A stretch of DNA of 64,000 nt from an uncultured Aquimarina sp. (GTDB lineage Bacteria; Bacteroidota; Bacteroidia; Flavobacteriales; Flavobacteriaceae), in contig NZ_CANLYD010000001.1 in assembly GCF_947495315.1 (NCBI RefSeq), forward strand, positions 248,001 through 312,000, read 5' to 3'. The number at the start of each line of letters is the position of its first letter. The first letter of the stretch is position 1. Shown here in pieces: positions 15,760 through 24,356 of the stretch. Position numbers and translations under genes: made by a program. The notes under the pieces were generated by a model, which saw only the letters and a list, made by a program, of their open reading frames with translations, did no database searches and was not told the origin of the DNA.

Positions 15760-17382
15760 TTATGCGGTAATTTCGGAGCTTAGTTGTTGCTTATCCAAAC
15801 TCTTAATATAATAGGACGGATTGATCCCTGTTTTTGCTTTAAAGTGTTTTACCAATGAATAACTACTCTTATATCCAATCTCCGTAGCAATGGATTGAAT
15901 AGAGTAGGACCTAAATTTTTTATCCTCCTTTAATCTTTTTAGAACATAGTCGATTCTAAGATCGTTGATATACTCGGTATAGTTCTTTTCTTTATAGATG
16001 TTTATGGTTTTGGATAGATATGTAGCATTTGTTTTTAACTTTTTTGCCATGGATCTGAGATTACAATCCGATTTCAGAAAATATTCCTGAGCTTCTAATT
16101 TTTCCAGTCCTTTAATAATTTTGTTTACCTTTTGCTCATCGATAGCGATCTCTTTTCGCGGTTCTTCTTTGGGGATTGAAATTTGTTTGATCGATTCTAA
16201 AACATCGATTTCTTTCATTAATTTGTCAAACAAGGTTTTGTTTGATCGTTGCTTTCTAAAATATAAGAATACACTACAGATCAATGCTATTGCGGTAACC
16301 AAAAGAATCCAGAATATCTGATTTTTTGCCAGCTTCTCTTCTGCTTGCTTTGCTTCCAGTACAGTTATTTCTTGTTGAAGTTTATCTGTTTCTTTTTCGT
16401 GAATAATGTCTACCGTTTGGTCTTTATCTTTTTGGTAATACTCATTTAAGGTAGCATACTTATTATTCCATAACATGGCCTGCTTATAATCTTCCTTTTG
16501 ATTATAACAATTTGCTAATAACAAATGGGATCTAATGGCTGGAGGTTTGTATGTGTCACTTTCTTCAAAAGAATTAATACTATTTAGTAATATATTAATA
16601 GCTTTGTCATATGATTGTTTTTTATAAAAACAATTAGCCATAAAATAATCAGTTCTGATTTTTGGGAATGATTTATTATTAATTTGTTTATGGTTTAGTA
16701 TTTTCTTTGCCTCGTACAAGTGTTTTAAAGACGTATCGTACTCTTTTTGGTAGTAAAAAACCATTCCTTTTTTAATTAACAAATCTAAATACAATTCATC
16801 TAATTTTAGAGATTGACTCATCTTAATACCCTTCTTAGCATAGTGTAATACAGAATCATATTGCTCAGCATCCAGATATATATCACTTAGTGTGGTTAAA
16901 AATCTTAGATGGTTTTCTTTGTTATAATATGTAGTGTTAGGGATAGTTTTTAAAGATCGAAGTGCAATTTTTTGCGCTTTAACGTTTTTATTCATTCTTG
17001 ATAACACTATGATAAGCCCGGAATTGACTATGATTTCTTGTTTTGAATCTCCCGTTTTTTCAATGATCTCAAGGGCATTATGGTAATTATCTAAAGCCTC
17101 TTTATTTTTTCCATTTCTACAGTAAATATGCCCTTTCATTGTATATGCAGTGCATAAAAGTGTATCGTTCTTTAGTTTTTTAGCTATAATTTCTAGCTCA
17201 TTATAAGATGCAATGCTTTTTTCGTATTCTTCTGTTTTATACAATATCATTGCTAGCTTTTTGAGCTCTTGAGCATCTTGTATCGTATTCTCTTGAGCAG
17301 AAATATAGAAGGAGTTGAATACAAGTAAAAATAATGGTAAAAAAATGTATTTACCTGATAAAAATTTATTGTGAGTTGTCAT
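15760..17382 (-). CDS. TPR-transmembrane-AraC family regulator
   Basis: 540 residues. A signal peptide (1-29) is followed by tetratricopeptide repeats from about 35 to 320 (for example NGKNKEALDNYHNALEIIEK, QSYDKAINILLNSINSF), a coiled segment, one transmembrane helix near 352-372 (FWILLVTAIALICSVFLYF), and a C-terminal AraC helix-turn-helix (residues 430-530: SMAKKLKTNATYLSKTIN, IQSIATEIGYKSSYSLVKHF). It probably senses a periplasmic or envelope signal through its repeats and binds DNA from the membrane. It is the nearest regulator upstream of the leader-peptide island on the same strand, a possible but unproven link. Confidence 0.88.
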   Translation of the reverse strand: MTTHNKFLSGKYIFLPLFLLVFNSFYISAQENTIQDAQELKKLAMILYKTEEYEKSIASYNELEIIAKKLKNDTLLCTAYTMKGHIYCRNGKNKEALDNYHNALEIIEKTGDSKQEIIVNSGLIIVLSRMNKNVKAQKIALRSLKTIPNTTYYNKENHLRFLTTLSDIYLDAEQYDSVLHYAKKGIKMSQSLKLDELYLDLLIKKGMVFYYQKEYDTSLKHLYEAKKILNHKQINNKSFPKIRTDYFMANCFYKKQSYDKAINILLNSINSFEESDTYKPPAIRSHLLLANCYNQKEDYKQAMLWNNKYATLNEYYQKDKDQTVDIIHEKETDKLQQEITVLEAKQAEEKLAKNQIFWILLVTAIALICSVFLYFRKQRSNKTLFDKLMKEIDVLESIKQISIPKEEPRKEIAIDEQKVNKIIKGLEKLEAQEYFLKSDCNLRSMAKKLKTNATYLSKTINIYKEKNYTEYINDLRIDYVLKRLKEDKKFRSYSIQSIATEIGYKSSYSLVKHFKAKTGINPSYYIKSLDKQQLSSEITA

Positions 17383-17563
17383 TATGATGGATATGTGTAT
17401 TATCCAAAAGTAGGTAATACTTTTATTTTTTTAGAATATCCAATCAATATCACCAGAATAGAAAAGAAAAATATTGTATTTACTTGATTATCATTGAATT
17501 AAAAATTATTATGGTAATCTAATGAAAATGTGTTGAATCTATCATAAAACAAAACATTCTGTT

Positions 17564-18319
17564 TTATTCTAACCATTCCCTAAAATCTTTCACACGTTCC
17601 CTGGCAACGATGATCTCTTGTTCATTAAAATGATGCAATTTTATCTGTAATCTAGAATTGGTATAAGAAATGATATCCTTAATAGCATTAATATTAATAT
17701 AGAATTTTCGATTGACACGGTAGAATTGTTGAGGGTTTAATTCATCTTCAAGAGATTCCAGTGTAGTATCAATAAGATAATTTCTGTTTTCGTTGGTATG
17801 AAGATAGGTGCCTTTGTTTTCGGAATAAAAACATTCAATATCCTCGACAGAGAATATTTTAAGATGTTGACCCACTCGAGCAGTAAAACGTTTTTTATAT
17901 ACTCGATCCATAGGATTAATTAGCAATTTTTTGATATCCTCAAAATCAACCTTTAAAGATTGTGTAGAAGGTAGTTGATTTTTATATTTTTTCACAGCAG
18001 CTTCTAATTCTTCATCATCAATAGGTTTTAGTAGGTAATCAATGCTATTTAGCTTAAAAGCTTTTAATGCATATTCGTCGTAAGCAGTTGTGAAAATAAT
18101 AGAACTTTTGATCGTAATAGTATCAAATATTTCGAATGATAGCCCATCACTTAATTGAATATCGAGAAATATAAGATCCGGATGCTCATTATTACTAAAC
18201 CATTCAATAGATTCGCTTACAGAATGTAGCATAGTATGAACCTTCATATCTAGGTCATCCAGCATACGACTTAATCTTCTGGCAGCAGGTTTTTCGTCTT
18301 CTATTATTATTATATTCAT
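17564..18319 (-). CDS. LytTR-family response regulator
   Basis: 251 residues from the ATG at 18319; an upstream in-frame TTG at 18334 is less likely. The receiver domain (1-118) has the acidic pair ED (7-8), the phosphoacceptor Asp53 in LIFLDIQLSDG and the Lys in YLLKPIDD. The LytTR DNA-binding domain spans about 150-250 (YKKRFTARVGQHLKIFSVEDI, FYRVNRKFYININAIKDI). It is the expected partner of the LytS-type kinase at 21696-23057 in the same run, separated from it by the 2TM genes and an amidohydrolase. Confidence 0.92.
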   Translation of the reverse strand: MNIIIIEDEKPAARRLSRMLDDLDMKVHTMLHSVSESIEWFSNNEHPDLIFLDIQLSDGLSFEIFDTITIKSSIIFTTAYDEYALKAFKLNSIDYLLKPIDDEELEAAVKKYKNQLPSTQSLKVDFEDIKKLLINPMDRVYKKRFTARVGQHLKIFSVEDIECFYSENKGTYLHTNENRNYLIDTTLESLEDELNPQQFYRVNRKFYININAIKDIISYTNSRLQIKLHHFNEQEIIVARERVKDFREWLE

Positions 18320-18390
18320 GTTTTTAAGTTGCAAAGTTTAAAGTTACATAATTAAAGGGTTGCAAAGTTACAGAGAATCAAAGTTTGAAA

Positions 18391-18423
18391 AATCCAACAA
18401 TCCAATTGATCTAATAATCTAAT
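18391..18423. repeat. Short intergenic repeat abutting the amidohydrolase stop
   Basis: Contains an 18-bp segment (18393-18410, TCCAACAATCCAATTGAT) that recurs with one mismatch at 19748-19765. Both copies lie directly downstream of minus-strand stop codons. The 90 bp before it also hold a repeated TTGCAAAGTT motif. Confidence 0.6.
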
Positions 18424-19563
18424 TTACTTTTTTGATTGTACTTTTTTCCCGGCTTTCCAAACGGTTTCAATGGTTTCTATATTTTGGATATCTTCTATGG
18501 GATTTTTACGAAGTAATAAAATATCTGCAATATATCCTTCTTTTATATATCCTATTTTACCTAACTCAAATCGATCAGCAGGATAGGAGGTAGCTCCTTT
18601 TAAGACTTCTGTGTTTGGAACGCCTGCTTCAGATACTAAAATTAATTCTTTATATAGATCTGTACCATGATTGATATTTGCATTTGGCGGATCCGTACCT
18701 ATTAATATTGGAACACCTATTTTATATAGTTTTTGTACTTCTGCGAACAAGAATGCGGTTTTAGTTGCGATCTCTTCTTCGCTCTTTTTTCTAATTACTT
18801 TTAACACCTCAATATTAGTAAGTAGGGTAGGTATTACAAAGAAGTCTTTATCAGAAGATAACTGTTTAAGTTTATCATATGTTAATGGCTTATCATTCCA
18901 GATATGAACTAAACCATCTGCATTATTATTAAGTACCTGATAAGCATCTTCGACTTTAGAAACATGTACGACTACCTTTTTTTCTTTTTTATGAGCTTCG
19001 TTAATGATTGCTTTTACAGTTTCATGAGATAAAGTCGGTTTCCAGGGTTCGACAATGATTTTAATATGATCAACGCCTGCATTTATTCTATCCTGAACAA
19101 ATTTAGCAGCATCTTCTGGTTTTGTTAGCGTCGGGACAGGAAACCCATATTGTGTTCCGTGTCCTTCTGGTGCAGTTGCAGCATAACCAGCAACAAAGAA
19201 GCGTGCATAATTTGTAGAATCTTTCATCGATTTCATCATTGCCTGATAGGGCTCCACTCCGTGCATATCTAATAAGTTTAATACACCAGCTTGCGCAGCT
19301 TGTTCTAATGCATTCGGTGCCCAGGCATGAACATGGCAATTGGTCATTCCTGGCATTACGAATTTTCCTTTGCCATTTATAATAGTAGCATCTGTACTAA
19401 TAATTTTCCCGACTTTAGAAATTTCCCCGTTTTTTATTAAAATTGATGTTTTGTCAATTACTTTTTCACCGTCAAAAAGCGTTACATCTTTAATTACAAA
19501 AGATTCCTGAGCAGTAAGCACCCCTATAAAAAATATTATAATGAGATTGATAAATGTTTTCAT
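18424..19563 (-). CDS. Secreted amidohydrolase family protein
   Basis: 379 residues. A signal peptide (1-18, ending LTAQ) precedes a small beta domain and the metal-dependent hydrolase barrel. The HxH metal motif is TNCHVHAW (His77, His79); a Lys in HIKIIVEP, a His in VVVHVSK, a His in GLVHIW and an Asp in LIGTDPP fit the metal centre of the imidazolonepropionase/prolidase-like group. The substrate is unknown (a cyclic amide or a dipeptide is typical). It lies between the 2TM genes and the response regulator on the same strand. Confidence 0.85.
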   Translation of the reverse strand: MKTFINLIIIFFIGVLTAQESFVIKDVTLFDGEKVIDKTSILIKNGEISKVGKIISTDATIINGKGKFVMPGMTNCHVHAWAPNALEQAAQAGVLNLLDMHGVEPYQAMMKSMKDSTNYARFFVAGYAATAPEGHGTQYGFPVPTLTKPEDAAKFVQDRINAGVDHIKIIVEPWKPTLSHETVKAIINEAHKKEKKVVVHVSKVEDAYQVLNNNADGLVHIWNDKPLTYDKLKQLSSDKDFFVIPTLLTNIEVLKVIRKKSEEEIATKTAFLFAEVQKLYKIGVPILIGTDPPNANINHGTDLYKELILVSEAGVPNTEVLKGATSYPADRFELGKIGYIKEGYIADILLLRKNPIEDIQNIETIETVWKAGKKVQSKK

Positions 19564-19744
19564 GTGTTTATAATATTGTTTTAGATGTCACATGGAACTC
19601 GCCAAATAATCATTTTGCTAAGTTTCAGATTTTTTGCTTTGACTTGTTTTATTTTGATCGATGTTTAGACTTCTTAGATTGTTAGAATTCTTGGATATTT
19701 AGAAAGAAGGTTAGACTTTAGAAAAAATTATATGAAAGATCTGG

Positions 19745-19785
19745 CAATCCAACCATCCAATTGATACAATGATTCAATAATCCAG
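19745..19785. repeat. Short intergenic repeat abutting a 2TM gene stop
   Basis: Shares a 17-of-18 match with the repeat at 18393-18410 and again sits directly after a minus-strand stop codon (19787). It has loose 7-8 bp periodicity. Confidence 0.6.
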
Positions 19786-19786
19786 A

Positions 19787-20092
19787 TTACTCCCAAAGTT
19801 GTTTTTCATTGTCTTCTTCATCCATATATTTTCTGATTCTGCGTTCTTCCCAATCTTTATCAAACATAGGATTAATTCTATAAGCTTTTACTGCGTGGAA
19901 AGCCAAACCTATTCCCCAGCCAAAAGCAGCCCATAAAAACCAGGCATAGCGCCATTCATTGGTGTAATAATTTATTCCAGCAAGAAACCCAATAATAACG
20001 ATGTATGAAAAAAGGTTATTATAAAATTTCTTTAGTTCGTCTACACGTTCTTTTGCTCGTTCGTATCTTTTTTGTTCTTCGAAATCTTTCAT
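19787..20092 (-). CDS. 2TM domain protein (copy 6 of the cluster)
   Basis: 101 residues with the 2TM layout: a charged N-terminal helix (RYERAKERVDELKKFYNNL), two transmembrane helices, a WGIGLAFH segment between them and the cytosolic end, and a closing KDWEERRIRKYMDEED motif. The family is small, membrane-bound and often encoded next to LytTR/LytS systems in Flavobacteriia; its biochemical role is unknown. This copy most resembles the 2TM domain fused to the kinase (FGKDWEKKKIRKYMDES). It lies 35 bp from the next copy. Confidence 0.85.
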   Translation of the reverse strand: MKDFEEQKRYERAKERVDELKKFYNNLFSYIVIIGFLAGINYYTNEWRYAWFLWAAFGWGIGLAFHAVKAYRINPMFDKDWEERRIRKYMDEEDNEKQLWE

Positions 20093-20127
20093 GATGGTTA
20101 GTTTTATTTTTTTTAGTTTAGATTGAT

Positions 20128-20442
20128 CTATAATACATCCAGGGTATCATCCTTATCCATTAGTTCTTTAATTTTACGCTCTTCCCAGCTTTTACGAAAA
20201 ATAAAATTATTTTTAAAAACCTTTAACCCGTGAAATAATAATCCTATTCCCCAAAGTATTGGAGTAATGTATAAGTGCCACTGCGACCAGTTTTTAAATC
20301 CCTGGCTTTCAAAATTAGTATTGATAAAGAGCACAATTATATTGATGACAATATAAAATGTTAAATGTGTATAAAACCCGCGTTCATCGTCCACTCTTTT
20401 TTTAGCTAATTTGTATTTTTTTTCGTCTTCATAATCTTGCAT
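20128..20442 (-). CDS. 2TM domain protein (copy 5)
   Basis: 104 residues: KKYKLAKKRVDDERGFYTHL at the start, two transmembrane helices, PILWGIGLLFHGLKVF, and the end motif RKSWEERKIKELMDKDD. It is highly similar in plan to the copy at 20688-21002, including the NTNFESQGFKNW loop between helices, pointing to recent duplication. A REP-like element separates it from that copy. Confidence 0.86.
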   Translation of the reverse strand: MQDYEDEKKYKLAKKRVDDERGFYTHLTFYIVINIIVLFINTNFESQGFKNWSQWHLYITPILWGIGLLFHGLKVFKNNFIFRKSWEERKIKELMDKDDTLDVL

Positions 20443-20528
20443 GATGATTCGTTTTTTAATTGTTGCTTTTTAATTAATGATTCCTTTTTTTAATCTCAGT
20501 TCAATCTATGGATTTGATTAAAAGAGCC

Positions 20529-20644
20529 GTCAAATTGAGTGGTTTTTCATAGTGAAACGAAGAAAAATTGTATCGAAATTAGGCTTTTGATTGAAAATTC
20601 ACTTGTCTTCGATACATCCGCATGAGGCGGACACTCTGACTGAC
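20529..20644. repeat. REP-like element, GTCA/TGAG-type ends
   Basis: Ends GTCAAATTGAGTGG and, inverted, CACTCTGACTGAC. Inside is a small perfect hairpin, TCCGC-ATGAG-GCGGA, of higher GC than the flanks. It lies in the 245-bp gap that splits the 2TM tandem array. Confidence 0.65.
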
Positions 20645-20687
20645 GTAATTTTTTTACTAGAACTAACGTTTTTAATCCGGTTGATAT

Positions 20688-21002
20688 CTATAGATAATCT
20701 ATAGTATCATCTTTATCCATAATTTCTTTAATTTTTCGTTTTTCCCATTGTTTACTAAAAATTATATTAGGGTTAAAAACCTTTATCCAATGAAAGAATA
20801 AACCAATTCCCCAGAAAAACGGAGTGATATATAAATTCCAGTTTAACCAGTTATTAAATCCTTCATCCATAAAATCAGAGTTTACAAACAGCAAGAAAAT
20901 GTTTACAATAACATATACCGTGAGGTGGCTGTAAAATCCTTTTTCTTCCTGAACTCGTTTTTTTGCGATTCTATATTTTTTTCGTTTTTCAAAATTTTCC
21001 AT
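20688..21002 (-). CDS. 2TM domain protein (copy 4)
   Basis: 104 residues with KKYRIAKKRVQEEKGFYSHL, two transmembrane helices, PFFWGIGLFFHWIKVF and SKQWEKRKIKEIMDKDD. Same length and loop arrangement as copy 5. It begins 12 bp after the stop of copy 3, so the two are cotranscribed. Confidence 0.86.
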   Translation of the reverse strand: MENFEKRKKYRIAKKRVQEEKGFYSHLTVYVIVNIFLLFVNSDFMDEGFNNWLNWNLYITPFFWGIGLFFHWIKVFNPNIIFSKQWEKRKIKEIMDKDDTIDYL

Positions 21003-21014
21003 TTTCTATATCTT

Positions 21015-21347
21015 TTAAAGATCATCGATCTTATCCATTATCTCATTAATTTTTCGCTCTTCCCATTTTTTACTAAAAATGGATCTGCTAAACTTTTTTC
21101 TTAATCCGTTTTTTTCTCTAAACGTCCATAATCCATGTCCTAGCAAGAAGACACCCCACGATAATGGAGGAATTATTAAATTAGGAAGCAAGTAACTATC
21201 ATAGAAATAATCTTTTAGATATAAAATAACTGCGATGATGATTATATTGATCACTACATATACCGATAAGTGTGTATAAAAGGCTCTCTCTTCTGTAACT
21301 CTTTTTTTTGCTCTTTTGTATGCTTTTTGTAGTTCAGAATTTTCCAT
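21015..21347 (-). CDS. 2TM domain protein (copy 3)
   Basis: 110 residues: KAYKRAKKRVTEERAFYTHL, two transmembrane helices, PPLSWGVFLLGHGLWTFREK and SKKWEERKINEIMDKID. It shares with copy 2 an inserted, basic GHGLWTFREKNGL segment after the second helix, so copies 2 and 3 form a subgroup. The gap to copy 2 is 11 bp. Confidence 0.86.
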   Translation of the reverse strand: MENSELQKAYKRAKKRVTEERAFYTHLSVYVVINIIIIAVILYLKDYFYDSYLLPNLIIPPLSWGVFLLGHGLWTFREKNGLRKKFSRSIFSKKWEERKINEIMDKIDDL

Positions 21348-21358
21348 TTTCTATTCTT

Positions 21359-21703
21359 TTAGATATCATTCTTCTCTTCCATAAACTCCTTAATCTTTTT
21401 GTCTTCCCATTTTTTACTAAAAATAGATTGATTAAGTAGTTTTCCCAATCCGTTTTTCTCTCTAAATGTCCATAATCCGTGTCCTAATAAACCTAATCCC
21501 CAGAATAGTGGAGTACTGATTAAATTCCAAGGTAAGAAATTGTTATAATCTTCGCTATTTATATAGTCTCCAACCTTTATTTTGAAAATAAAGATGATAA
21601 TATTCATAACAACATATACTGCAGCGTGTCCGTAAAAGGATCTTTCTTCTTTTACTTTTTTTTTGGCTTTTATATAGGCTTTTCTTTTATCAAAATCATT
21701 CAT
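21359..21703 (-). CDS. 2TM domain protein (copy 2), start overlapping the kinase stop
   Basis: 114 residues from the ATG at 21703. A longer frame reaches 21796, but it would overlap the kinase gene by 101 bp, whereas the internal ATG gives the usual 2TM N-terminus (MNDFDKRKAYIKAKKKVKEE) and only an 8-bp overlap. Two transmembrane helices, a GLLGHGLWTFREKNGLGK segment and KKWEDKKIKEFMEEK follow. The overlap implies translational coupling to the kinase. Confidence 0.85.
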   Translation of the reverse strand: MNDFDKRKAYIKAKKKVKEERSFYGHAAVYVVMNIIIFIFKIKVGDYINSEDYNNFLPWNLISTPLFWGLGLLGHGLWTFREKNGLGKLLNQSIFSKKWEDKKIKEFMEEKNDI

Positions 21704-23057
21704 AATTTCTTCTATTAGATTCGTCCATATACTTTCTGATTTTTTTCTTCTCCCAATCTTTTCCAAATATCGGATGGTGGTCAAATGCTTCTGCATAATG
21801 AAAAAGTAGACCTAATCCCCATCCTGCCATTGGGAAAATAAACCAGGGTAGACTAAAACCTGTAGTTCTGTAATTGATGAATATTAAAAATGGGATCACA
21901 ATACAGTAAGCAGTTAAACTACCGTAAAACTCTTTCATTTTCTTTACTCTGTCTTTTGCTCTTTTATATTTTATATCTTTTACGATTTCTATGTTTTGTA
22001 ATGTTGTCATATCGATTGATGTTATTCTTTTAGTTAATATTGGAAGCTTTGCAATAAAAGCTGTTTCTGTTTTGAATACAGAGAATTCTCTTTTGGTAAG
22101 CAATCCGTATCGTTGTTTTACATTTCCTAAACCTACACCGCTGCTTTGTTTGATTACTTGTTTAGGTTGTAGGTTGTTTTCTACAATTAGAAAACCTTCG
22201 TCTTCATAAATTTTAATATGCAATGGTCTGTTGGGCATGACCACATTATGCTTAATTGTGTTCTCTAATAGAATCTGCAAAGACAGTGGCACTACTTTCG
22301 CTTCTGGGTTAGAAGCGGATTCGGGCATTTCAAAAATAATGCTGTCTTCAAACCTTAATTTTAATAAGGTCATATAAGTCTTTGCGAATTTTAACTCTTC
22401 ATCTATGGTTACTAATTCCTTATCCTTTTGTTCTAAAACGTATCTGTAAACCTTAGACAAAGAAGTGGTAAACTTCTGTGCCATTCTAGGGTTTTCATCA
22501 ATCAAGGATGTCAATACATTAAGACTATTAAACAAAAAGTGCGGATCTAATTGGTTTTTTAAAGCTGCAAATTTTGCTGAAGCTGTTCCTGCTATTATTT
22601 TTTGTTCTGTAACCTTTTTTTCTTGTAATGCTTTGTAGAAATACATTGCATGGAAGAATAAAGATAATGCTGTAGTAAAAAGTAAAGGAAAAATATAGTC
22701 TTTAAAAGATTGATTTTCAATAAATTCACTAGGGTTCTGTTTTTTTAAGATAATTACTGAAGTAATAAACTCACAAATCGCATAGCCTACAATAGTTATA
22801 ATTATTGAACCCCCAGCTCCGATAAGTATTCTTTTAAGACCTTTGTTTTTCCATTCAAATTTATAATTAATGAATCTAAAATATATAGTGTTTATATAGC
22901 ATAAAGAAAAAGAATACATAAAATTAATGCCCCACCATAATAGTGTCGAAATTTTTTCAAATTGGAATCCATTACTAAAGAGTGTCAATAATGCCACAAC
23001 TATAGAGACTCCCAGGGAAACAATGAAAATAAATTTTATGTCTTTTAATGTATGCAT
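21696..23057 (-). CDS. LytS-type sensor histidine kinase fused to a C-terminal 2TM domain
   Basis: 453 residues. Four N-terminal transmembrane helices (residues 7-140) precede the His_kinase domain, with the phosphoacceptor in LKNQLDPHFLFNSLN (His173) and the N-box in LQILLENTIKHNVV; GVGLGNVKQRYGL supplies the G-box. The usual end of such kinases is reached near residue 345. It then continues without a stop into a complete 2TM domain (residues 350-453: KYKRAKDRVKKMKEFYGS ... GKDWEKKKIRKYMDE). In related loci the two are often separate proteins, so this fusion suggests that the 2TM protein acts directly on the kinase. Confidence 0.9.
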   Translation of the reverse strand: MHTLKDIKFIFIVSLGVSIVVALLTLFSNGFQFEKISTLLWWGINFMYSFSLCYINTIYFRFINYKFEWKNKGLKRILIGAGGSIIITIVGYAICEFITSVIILKKQNPSEFIENQSFKDYIFPLLFTTALSLFFHAMYFYKALQEKKVTEQKIIAGTASAKFAALKNQLDPHFLFNSLNVLTSLIDENPRMAQKFTTSLSKVYRYVLEQKDKELVTIDEELKFAKTYMTLLKLRFEDSIIFEMPESASNPEAKVVPLSLQILLENTIKHNVVMPNRPLHIKIYEDEGFLIVENNLQPKQVIKQSSGVGLGNVKQRYGLLTKREFSVFKTETAFIAKLPILTKRITSIDMTTLQNIEIVKDIKYKRAKDRVKKMKEFYGSLTAYCIVIPFLIFINYRTTGFSLPWFIFPMAGWGLGLLFHYAEAFDHHPIFGKDWEKKKIRKYMDESNRRNYE

Positions 23058-23097
23058 GTGTTTTAGAGATCTGTTTTTTAAATGTACTAATATAATA

Positions 23098-23721
23098 TCA
23101 TTTACAGTTTTCTTTGATCCGTTCTATTTGATCTTTTCCCCAAGATGGGTAAAAAAGAACTGTTGTTTGTTTTTGGGTATTAAAAAGAGAAATTGCTTTT
23201 TCTATCTCAGGACAAAAGGCTTTTGGGTCTTTACCCCAGAATTTTGCAGCTCCCATTTGCCACTCTGCGTGATATAATATTGCTCTTGGGTTTTCAGGCT
23301 CAATAATTTTTGCTTTTTGATACAATTCTTCTACTTTACCGGAATGTGTCATTCCATATTTTGCACCGTCATATACTACATAGGCTGTATTTAGCATAGC
23401 TTCCATAATCAGAATTTCTGCATTGTTCTTAGAAAAAGTTTTAGCTTCATTCAGGTAATTCTGTGCTTTTGTTAAACGAGATTCTATTTCCTCTGCATCT
23501 TTACTACCAAAAGTGGTAACAATATGTATTTGTGCAGCATAGTAATACGGTAGCCAGTTATCTTTTTCTGCCTTGCCAATACGTTCAAATAAATTGGCGG
23601 CTTCGTCGTTTTTTTGACTTCCCCATAACTCAAAAGCTTTACCCATTCCTTTTTCGTAAGCTGCTTGAGAATTTACAGAGGTTATTGCAAAAATGCTAAG
23701 TATGATGATAATTGTTTTCAT
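23098..23721 (-). CDS. Secreted TPR-like protein
   Basis: 207 residues with a signal peptide (1-18). The mature part is helical, with paired-helix repeats like tetratricopeptides (MGKAFELWGSQKNDEAANLF, YYYAAQIHIVTTF, AEILIMEAMLNTAY, AILYHAEWQMGAAKFWG). The C-terminus contains CPEIEKAISLF and NPSWGKDQIERIKENC-like elements with two cysteines. A periplasmic scaffold role is likely. It lies 40 bp upstream of the kinase gene in the same direction. Confidence 0.75.
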   Translation of the reverse strand: MKTIIIILSIFAITSVNSQAAYEKGMGKAFELWGSQKNDEAANLFERIGKAEKDNWLPYYYAAQIHIVTTFGSKDAEEIESRLTKAQNYLNEAKTFSKNNAEILIMEAMLNTAYVVYDGAKYGMTHSGKVEELYQKAKIIEPENPRAILYHAEWQMGAAKFWGKDPKAFCPEIEKAISLFNTQKQTTVLFYPSWGKDQIERIKENCK

Positions 23722-23753
23722 TTGTTAGTGTTTTAAGGTTTTGTTTAACTATT

Positions 23754-23764
23754 CTCAGGGTGAC
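23754..23764. repeat. Solitary REP-like half-site
   Basis: CTCAGGGTGAC reads GTCACCCTGAG on the other strand, fitting the shared end of the REP-like elements elsewhere in the window. No partner arm is visible nearby. Confidence 0.4.
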
Positions 23765-23857
23765 AATGATTTTTGTTTTACAGTGTAAAGATCCTTTAAT
23801 ACTGTGTGTTTTGGAATTATATCTTACCGAATTGTAGTTTATTGAGGATGAATTGTG

Positions 23858-24280
23858 CTAAAGTTTAATAGACTGATGGACTACTTGTTCTGAAACTGAA
23901 AATTTAGCATCTTCCCAGCTTGGTGGTCCGAAACTTCCTTTCGCATTGTTACTAGTTCCATAGGGCTCTTTTGGTATTTTAAAAAAATTGGTATCTAATT
24001 TTTTATTATCATTTTCATCATGATATAATGAAATCGCATACGTTCCTTTTGGTATGTCATCCAGTGTAACTATTAGTGAACCTTTTTTAGCCTTTATAGC
24101 AACCGATTTGTATGTTTTTTTATAAAAATTATCTTCACCGCTATATAAACCGATCCTAATGTTTCCTTCATCTGATTTTATATTAGTTATATTAATTTCA
24201 ATACTGTTAGTATTGTTTTGAGCAAATATTGCTATTGGTAATAAAAGCGCTAAAATGGATGTAATACGTCTAGTTTTCAT
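23858..24280 (-). CDS. DUF2141 domain secreted protein
   Basis: 140 residues with a signal peptide (1-20, ending FAQN). DUF2141 pattern: IEINITNI, IRIGLYSGEDNFYKK, LIVTLDDIPKGTYAISLYHD, NDNKKLDTN, PKEPYGTSNNAKGSFGPPSW. It is a paralogue of 3781-4200. DUF2141 genes often accompany TonB-dependent receptors and LytTR systems in Flavobacteriia; here it lies 76 bp after the receptor stop. Confidence 0.87.
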   Translation of the reverse strand: MKTRRITSILALLLPIAIFAQNNTNSIEINITNIKSDEGNIRIGLYSGEDNFYKKTYKSVAIKAKKGSLIVTLDDIPKGTYAISLYHDENDNKKLDTNFFKIPKEPYGTSNNAKGSFGPPSWEDAKFSVSEQVVHQSIKL

Positions 24281-24356
24281 ATTTTTTGTTTTAAAGTTAA
24301 ACTGAATTTGTGCTTAAGAAATAATAGGGCCTATGTTAATGTCTTTACTTTAGAAA

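Noticed and set aside
21696..23057. Considered as two genes (kinase and separate 2TM protein) joined by error
   Set aside because: The frame is continuous with no shift, and the linker codons look normal; sequencing error cannot be excluded but is not suggested by the sequence.
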